64,000 nucleotides of DNA from Nostoc sp. ATCC 53789 (GTDB taxonomy: Bacteria > Cyanobacteriota > Cyanobacteriia > Cyanobacteriales > Nostocaceae). Position numbers and translations under genes: made by a program. Shown piece by piece: positions 7,883 through 14,800 of this stretch (its first letter is position 1; each line of letters opens with the position of its first letter). The notes beneath the pieces are model-generated. The model saw nothing but the letters and a program-made list of their open reading frames with translations, was not told the DNA's origin and searched no databases. The stretch is taken from assembly GCF_009873495.1 (NCBI RefSeq), contig NZ_CP046703.1, forward strand, positions 7,064,001-7,128,000, given 5' to 3'.

Positions 7883-9120
7883 ATGTTTGAGGTGTCAATA
7901 CAATTAACAGATTCATTGAAAAAGTTATTGAAGGAAACCGCACATCAATTAAAGGGAGCAGCTAAACGTAGGTTCATTGCACAAACAGTTGTGGCATTAG
8001 GACACGGAGGAAAGTCTATAGCAGAGCGAGAGTTAGGATGGAACCGTGTAACTATTGGTAAAGGAATTAAAGAATTAAATAGTGGTATCACTTGTGTGGA
8101 TAATTATCAAGGTAGAGGAAGAAAAAAAGCAGAAGAACACCTACCAACTCTTTTAGAAGATATCAAAAAACTAGTCGATTCTCAAAGTCAAATAGACCCG
8201 ACTTTTAAAAGTCAAAGACTCTATACCCGACTGGGCGCATCTGTTGTAAGACATCAATTAATTGAAAAATTTGGTTATGCTGAAGAAGAATTACCAACTT
8301 CAGAAACAATTCGTGTCAAGTTAAATGATTTAGGGTATCGCCTCAAGAGGGTTGCCAAAATTCAACCTCAAAAAAAATTCCCGAAACTGATGCAATCTTT
8401 GAGCAATTAGCTATAGTTCACCAAGAAGCTTCAGATGACCCAACTATTTTACGTTTAAGCTTGGATGCGAAAGCTCGCGTAAATATCGGCTCCTTTGATC
8501 GTGGTGGTAGAAATCGAGTACCAACAGAAACTGATGACCACGACTTCAAACCAAAAACAACTGTAGCTCCTTATGGTATCTTTCTTCCAGACCTTGACGA
8601 GCTATTTTTGTATTTTACAGAATCCAAAGTAACTAGCGATTTTATCGTTGACATTTTAGGGGATTTTTGGAAATCAGAAAGCTGGCGATTTTCGGAAATA
8701 AAAACTTTACTTATTAATCAAGATAATGGAGGAGAAAATAGTTCTCGACGTACTCAGTTTATGAAACGTATAGTTGAATTTGCTCAATCATACAAATTAA
8801 ATATACGTTTAGCTTATTACCCTCCCTATCACAGTAAATATAATCCAATTGAAAGAACTTGGGCTGTTTTGGAGAATCATTGGAATGGCAGTATTTTAGA
8901 CGATGTGGAAACTGCATTAAATTTTGCTAAGACTATGACGTGGAATGGTAAAAGTCCAGTTGTTAAGTTAGTTACTCAGACTTACTCTAGCGGAGTCCGT
9001 CTAACTAAAAAAGCTATGCAAGAAATTGAAAATAAGATTGAACGTTTGACTAATTTTACCGAAGATAATTTACCAAATTTAGGTAAGTGGTTTATTGATA
9101 TCTGTTGTGGAGTAACGTAA
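7883..9120 (+). CDS. ISAzo13-family DDE transposase, needs a -1 frameshift
   Basis: Two overlapping frames make one 412-aa transposase. Frame A (from ATG 7883) gives the N-terminal helix-turn-helix part (SIAERELGWNRVTIGKGIKEL) and would stop at 8410. Frame B continues to 9120 with the catalytic core: SLDAKARV, LINQDNGGENSSRR and PPYHSKYNPIERTW, which hold the likely D, D and E. The frames join at a run of eight A (8370-8377), where zero-frame reading A-AAA-AAA permits a -1 slip. This can be programmed frameshifting or polymerase slippage; simple mutational loss is the alternative. Length and motifs fit intact family members. Confidence 0.88.
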
Positions 9121-9219
9121 TTTTCAAAAAGTTAAAAGCGCAAAAATAGTCGATAGCAATTCAGCTCACTGCATTTAAGAACTCTCTTTGTGCAGACATT
9201 TATCTTGCCTATTTATTGA

Positions 9220-9256
9220 GGGAGAAAGGGGTTGCCGTTGGCAACCCCTTTCTCCC
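9220..9256. repeat. Right subterminal hairpin of the IS
   Basis: A 17-bp perfect stem (9220-9236 with 9240-9256) closes a GTT loop. It mirrors the left hairpin in position, loop and closing pairs but not in stem sequence. It may also terminate the transposase transcript. Confidence 0.85.
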
Positions 9257-9262
9257 CCTTAA

Positions 9263-9310
9263 AATGATTATCATTTTTATTGACTGTATATTTTATTCTC
9301 TGGAAGTCCC
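9263..9310 (-). repeat. Right terminal inverted repeat of the IS
   Basis: The reverse complement matches the left terminal repeat, starting GGGACTTCCAGA. It includes the palindromic core AATGATTATCATT (plus strand, 9263-9275). It is followed by the target duplication TTA. Confidence 0.9.
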
Positions 9311-9762
9311 TTACCCTATGGCATCCCGAAAACAGTACTTGTAAAACCGCTTGAAAGTGAATCAGCTTACTCACCAGATGTACTGATATTAAATCTTCCT
9401 AATTTGGTAAATGAATATCTGTGGAAAAAAGAATCTACTGTAAGTCAAGCGGAATCAATACCCTTAGTAATTGAGGTAGTGAGTAGCAATTGGCGTGATG
9501 ATTATTTAAAAAAAGCTGCTGACTATGAAGCTGTAGGCATCCCAGAGTACTGGATTGTAGACTATGCGGCTTTAGGCGGTAGGCGATTTATTGGCAATCC
9601 CAAACAAGCAACTGTCTCGCTCTACACTTTAATTGAGGGAGAATATCAAGTCAACCAGTTTCGAGGTAGCGATCGCATTATCTCACCTCTTTTCCCAGAG
9701 TTAAACTTAACCGCCGAACAAATTTTTCAAGCTGGTGGATATCCTGTATAGTTCTTACAGTC

Positions 9763-10686
9763 TTACAAAAGAGCGATTTCCGTTGCAGACGAAATTTGTT
9801 GTCGCAAATTATTCAGTAAATCTAAAGTTTTTTCGTAGGCAACTCTCTTTCCTTGGTTGTCAAAGTACTCAGATGCTTTTTGTAAATCAGATATAGCTCC
9901 TAAATGATATCCTAAGCGATAACGAGCTACTCCCCGATTAACGTAAGCTTGGGCATTACTGGGGTTGAGTCTGATGACTTGAGAAAAATCACGCACTGCA
10001 CCAAAGTCATCTCCGTTTCGGCCACAAGCACAAGCCCGGTTAAAGTAGGCTCTATAATCGTTAGCGTTGAGACGAATTGCTAGATTAAAGTCGAGCATCG
10101 CTGCTTGGATATCTTGTAAGACAAAATGCGCCAAACCTCGGTCATTGTAGATATCTGCAAGCAGTAAGCTAGTAATTCGGGGAATTTGAGTTAAAGCTGA
10201 ATTAAAGTCAAGAATTGCCTCCGAGTCTTTTCCATCCCCTGTAAAGGCTAGCCCTCGGTTGTAGTAAGCTCGAAAATCGTAGGGTTTAAGTGCGATCGCT
10301 CGATTATAATCAACGATGGCACCGGAATAATCCCCTTGTCTGTAAAGTGCTAAACCCCGGTTCAGATAAGCCTCAGAGTCATTAGGTGCAAAATTTATAG
10401 CTTGGGTACAATCTGCGATCGCTTGATGGTAATCTTGTAATTGAAGATAAGCAAGACAGCGATCGCTGTAAGCTACAGCAAAATCTTTCTCAACTTCAAT
10501 TGCCTGATTAAAACTCTCTATTGCCTCCTGGTAATTACCGCGCCGCATCTTATCTACACCTAATTCCAAAAAATTACTCGCCGTAATTTTGGTAATGGCA
10601 ACGGGTGCTGAATGTGCGGATGAAGTCAAAAAAGTTAGAGAAAAAGCAATAATTACACCGATAAATAATCGCCAGAAATTACTCAT
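9763..10686 (-). CDS. Exported tetratricopeptide-repeat protein
   Basis: The 307-aa protein has an N-terminal signal or anchor segment (FWRLFIGVIIAFSLTFLTSSAHSA, residues 4-27). About six TPR units follow, with the usual pattern A-Y-x-N-R-G-x-A and PN/PS-x-A-x-A (for example DSEAYLNRGLALYRQGDYSGAIVDYNRAIALKP). It should lie in the periplasm or membrane and act as a protein-protein scaffold; the partner is unknown. ATG at 10686 is well supported by the signal peptide. It is transcribed toward the broken Uma2 gene, with 11 bp between the two stops. Confidence 0.85.
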   Translation of the reverse strand: MSNFWRLFIGVIIAFSLTFLTSSAHSAPVAITKITASNFLELGVDKMRRGNYQEAIESFNQAIEVEKDFAVAYSDRCLAYLQLQDYHQAIADCTQAINFAPNDSEAYLNRGLALYRQGDYSGAIVDYNRAIALKPYDFRAYYNRGLAFTGDGKDSEAILDFNSALTQIPRITSLLLADIYNDRGLAHFVLQDIQAAMLDFNLAIRLNANDYRAYFNRACACGRNGDDFGAVRDFSQVIRLNPSNAQAYVNRGVARYRLGYHLGAISDLQKASEYFDNQGKRVAYEKTLDLLNNLRQQISSATEIALL

Positions 10687-10802
10687 AGTACCAAATTAGG
10701 ATAGGTAATAGTGTTTGATGTTCTTGGAACAGTCTTTTTATCAAGATTATATAATCCAAAATTGGTATAAGCATCCTATTTGACAATTTTGGCAAACCTA
10801 AA

Positions 10803-10828
10803 ATTAGCGGGACAAAAGCCCCGCTAAT
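10803..10828 (-). terminator. Candidate rho-independent terminator of petJ
   Basis: ATTAGCGGG (10803-10811) pairs with CCCGCTAAT (10820-10828) around an 8-nt loop. In the petJ direction the stem is followed by TTTTAGG. It lies inside a larger inverted repeat (AATTGGTATAA at 10760-10770 and its complement at 10844-10854). Confidence 0.5.
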
Positions 10829-10971
10829 TGTTAATTTTTGAAGTTATACCAATTCTATGTGAGACTACACTTTATTCACGTAGAAGCAATTCATAAATTG
10901 CTCCTGCAATCTGTAGTTTTACATTAGTCTTCTAAGCGCATCTTCATACAGAAATGGTATTAGATATTAAT

Positions 10972-11307
10972 CTACTTCCAGTCCTTATCTGCTTGTGAAA
11001 GCACGTAAGCAGCTACATTTTCAATTTGGTCAGCTTTTAAACGTTTGCCGAAGGCAGGCATAGCATTTTTACCATTTGTAACTTGGGCAATAATTGCCTC
11101 TGCTGAGTACAAACCATACTTTTCCAAAGCTTCCTTCTTCAGGTTTTTTGCTGCTTGAACCAGATTCTTACCTCCAGCATGACAAGAGGCACAATTAGCA
11201 CTAAATACTTTAGCTCCACTAACGGCATCTCCTGCCAAAGCTGGGCTACTGAAGGCAAAGGTGAAGATTGCTATGCCTAACAGTATGACTGTAATCATTT
11301 TTTTCAT
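10972..11307 (-). CDS. petJ: Cytochrome c6
   Basis: The 111-aa precursor has a Sec signal peptide (KKMITVILLGIAIFTFAFSSPALA) followed by a mature domain of about 86 aa beginning GDAVSGAKVFSANC. The heme motif is CASCH, and the methionine ligand lies in NAMPAF. It carries electrons in the thylakoid lumen from cytochrome b6f to photosystem I or to a cytochrome c oxidase and can replace plastocyanin. The start at 11307 has GAGGGAAC upstream. Copper control is usual for petJ, but I saw no operator. Confidence 0.95.
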   Translation of the reverse strand: MKKMITVILLGIAIFTFAFSSPALAGDAVSGAKVFSANCASCHAGGKNLVQAAKNLKKEALEKYGLYSAEAIIAQVTNGKNAMPAFGKRLKADQIENVAAYVLSQADKDWK

Positions 11308-11463
11308 TTCGTGTTCCCTCTACAATAACGGCTTCTTCGGTGCAATATCCTCCATAATTGTCAGTTGAGCCGCTCTTATAGTCAAACGACATCCTGTCAA
11401 ACTTAGTTTTAAAGCTTTGGGTTTTTAAAGGTTTTGGATTCTAACACAGAGTTATATCTAGCT

Positions 11464-11576
11464 CAATACGGTTCAGTTAAGCATTTTTTCTCTTCTCTCT
11501 GTTTCCTCTGCACCTCTGCGGTTCGTTAAAAAAGTTGACTTTGACAAAGAGTTTTAGCCTTAACTGAACCGTATTG
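11464..11576. mobile_element. 113-bp MITE with 10-bp target duplication
   Basis: Perfect 18-bp terminal inverted repeats (CAATACGGTTCAGTTAAG and its complement; 11464-11481, 11559-11576) are flanked by an exact 10-bp direct repeat ATATCTAGCT (11454-11463 and 11577-11586). There is no coding capacity, and the core carries the same CT-rich string seen near 5160, 53460 and 59550. Apart from this element, the 495-bp gap upstream of petJ (11308-11803) shows nothing else. Confidence 0.85.
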
Positions 11577-11803
11577 ATATCTAGCTACAAATTATTTTTC
11601 ATTTTTTTCAGAAAATCTGAATCAGTTTATCTTTGACTTAATATGTCTTTATTAAGACGAGAAAAACTGATTAATTAGGTACAAAAAACTAATTTATCTC
11701 GATGAGTATTTGTGCAAAATTGTCAATTGCTAAATTCTTAAAACTTCTAGATTGAGTATTGCCAGATATCTGTAGTTATTTGTAAAGAAATAACTTTAAA
11801 ATT

Positions 11804-14800
11804 TTACACCGGTAGTTCAATGACAAATACCGTGCCTTCACCAATAACCGAGCTACAACTCAATTTGCCATCGTGGGTTTCTTCAACAATCTGCCGAGCG
11901 ATCGCCAGTCCCAATCCCGTACCTTTTCCGACAGCTTTCGTAGTAAATAAATGGTCAAATATTTTTGATTTTACTTGATCATTCATCCCCTGACCATTAT
12001 CAGTAATGGCAATTCTCACGAGATTATTTTCTACTGAAGTTGTAATTGTAATGCAGTTAGTATTCGCTTTAATTTCTTCAAAAGATTGTCCGGTATTAAA
12101 TTCATCTAAGGCATCAATAGCATTGGCTAAAAGATTCATAAATACTTGATTTAATTGACCAGGGAAACATTCTATTTGAGGTAAATTACCGTAATTTGTG
12201 ACAACTTCAATCGCGGGGCGTTGTTCATTCGCCTTGAGACGATGTTTGAGAATAAGAATGGTGCTATCAATCCCTTGGTGGATGTTGAAAGGCACTTTGT
12301 AATCTTGGTCTGCACGGGAAAATGTACGTAAACTAGTGCTGATATTTTTTAACCTCTCACACGCCATAGACATAGAATCAATCATCTTGGGCAAGTCTTC
12401 TATACTATAATCCAAGTCGATTTCTTCGGCGTGGTCAAGAATTTCATCGCTTTTGTTGGGGAAGCTTTCTTGATATAATTTTAAGTGTTCGGTAATCTCA
12501 CTAAGAGTGGGTTTAGCTTGTTTGAGACTAGCAGCAATAAAACCAAGAGGATTATTCATTTCGTGAGCTACACCAGCAACTAAGTTGCCTAGTGCAGACA
12601 TTTTCTCACTTTGCACTATTTTTAATTGTGCTTGTTGCAGGTTTTGTAAAGCAGTTTCTAGCTCTTGTGCTTTTTGTTGAAGTTGAGCTTCGGCAACTTT
12701 GCGTTCGCGTAGCGCAGCTTGCTGTTCCGTAATATCATCTGCTAGGGAAGCGACTCCGATTAACTCGCCATCTGCACTCACAAGTGAATTATTATACCAA
12801 GCACAAATAATAATATTACCATCCTTTGTCACATTTTCATTGATACTGTAATTACCGCCCTCCTGCGATATAATATCAATGCTAACTCGCTCCATTTGTG
12901 CTTGAATTGTTTGAGGAATGATGAATTGGAATTGGCAACCTAAAGCCTCCTGTTTGGTGTAGCCAAAGATTCTTTCTGCTGCTGGGTTCCAGTCAATAAC
13001 CTGAAAATTCGTATCCCACTCTATGACTGCCAGTGGAGTTTGCTGAACCAATAGCTGGAGTCGTTGCTGAGATGCTTGCAAGCCAGACTGGGCGACACTC
13101 AACTCATTAAGCGATCGCTCTAACTGTTGGGAATACTCTAGCGATCGCTCATAAAGTCGGGCATTTTCCAGAGAAATTGCTGCTTGAGCGCAGAGTAAGT
13201 TGAGCAGTTCAACGCGATCGCTGGTGAACGTCCCCGTTGCTAAATTATTTTCTAGATATAAAATGCCCAGCAACTTCCCTTGATGCAAAATCGGGCTACA
13301 CAAGATACTTTTCGGCTGCTGACGGATGATATAGGGGTCATTGGCTAAGGTGCGATCGGCACTCGCATCAACTATTACAGCAGTTTGCTTGTCATGCAAG
13401 ACTTTGTAAATCAGTCTGTGGGGAATGTCCTGGCTATCTTCAATGGGAATACGCTGCAAGACAACTGGCTTTGAACCTGTGGTAATTGACCCTTTGATTA
13501 ACAGGCGCGAGTCTCGCAAGAGCATGAACACGCATTTATCAGCCCCCGCATTTTCAATGACGATCGTCATCAACGATGAAAGTAGATTTTCCAGTTCGAT
13601 TTCACCGGAAATAGTATGAGAAGCTTTGAGAATAGTAGCTAAATCTAAAGCCAGAGAAACATTACTACTGGATATGGCCGAACTTGTGGAGGTGACACTA
13701 CCCAATGTGAACAGAGTTTCGTGAGTGGAGAGAGGAGAACGGGTTTGCTCTAATATAGGTCTAAGTAGTTGCGGATAGCGAGCTTCTAGGTCAGCAACTT
13801 TGGCTTTTGCACCCCAACGAGCATAGGCATAGTAGGCTTCAATCATGTAGTCCCCAGCAATGCGCTGTCTGCCCCAATCTAGGTAGAATTTTGCTGCCAG
13901 TTCGTTAGCAAGTGCTTCTTCTTGGGTATATTCGTTGGCTTTGGCTAGAGCGATCGCCTTGTCGTAAAACTCAATTGCTTCGGCTTTTTGTCCTAATACT
14001 CGACATTTTTCTGCCTCTACCAAATCAACTTTATGTTGATAATTCATGGGTGCATGATACGCCCATTGCTGTAACTTGGTTTGATTTTCTATGACACCCT
14101 GCAATGCTTCTGATGTTTCATCTAACTGTGGATTTAATTGTGCCAAAGTTAGCAGAGAATCATAAAGATAAAATACTGGTTCGCTGACTAATCCCGCACC
14201 AGCCATAAAATAGCGCCTGACTTCAATAGCATGATTTTTCGCTGGCTCAATTTCTCCAAATAAGAAACAAAGCATTAGTTTATACAAATGGAAAATATAC
14301 AATCCATATCCATCTTTGGCAGACTGTAGCTGCTGGAGAAATTCCGTTTCTTCAAGGGCTTTCCCAGACAAAAGGGTGGTATGTTCTGCAAGACCTAGCA
14401 GATTTAAAACAGGTTGCCAATAGATCCGACTATAATTTGCGGTTGTCAATTGATTTAATTGCATCAAACTATGGCAGTAGGCGCAAATATCCTGCTCTAA
14501 GGTAGCCAAGGATTGACTGCTCCAAAAAGAATTGAGACAAAAACTGTGACCATTGTACCCAGCAAGTACCAAGTTCCCAAATTCTATGGCAGTAGTGTAA
14601 CCTTCTTGCAAGAGGGGTAGTGTTTCTTTAATGTGAGATTTGCGGTGTACAACAAATAACCCCAACATCATCAAAACATCTGTTTTACTTGCTTTGGCAT
14701 CGAGTTTTGAAATAATCTGGAGTGCCAGGGAAGCAAACTGCGATCCTGTATCCACGACTTGGAAGAAATTGCAGAGAATATTGGCATAGTTCGCATAGCC

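Larger units (their letters stand above)
7754..9310 (+). mobile_element. Complete ISAzo13-like insertion sequence, 1,557 bp
   Basis: The element has terminal inverted repeats starting GGGACTTCCAGA at both ends, a transposase gene of the Rhodopirellula/ISAzo13 type, and flanking TTA duplications (7751-7753 and 9311-9313). It sits exactly between codons 63 and 64 of a Uma2 gene. Just inside each terminal repeat is a long perfect hairpin. The termini, coding region and target duplication all look intact, so it may be active, provided the transposase frameshift is productive. Confidence 0.92.
7565..9751 (+). pseudogene. Uma2-family (DUF820) endonuclease-like gene interrupted by an IS
   Basis: The 5' part (7565-7753, 63 codons: FDEFVAKYPDNTGKRYELHDGVIVEMPQP) and 3' part (9311-9751) are the two halves of one Uma2 gene. 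Removing the insertion and one TTA copy restores an uninterrupted 208-aa frame across the junction (RINL-PYGIPKTVLVK), followed by the PD-(D/E)XK-like segments SPDVLILN, PLVIEVVS and AAGIPEYWIVD-type YEAVGIPEYWIVDY. The gene is therefore freshly broken, with no other damage seen. Uma2 proteins are very common in cyanobacteria, often in many copies, and their function is poorly understood. Confidence 0.9.
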
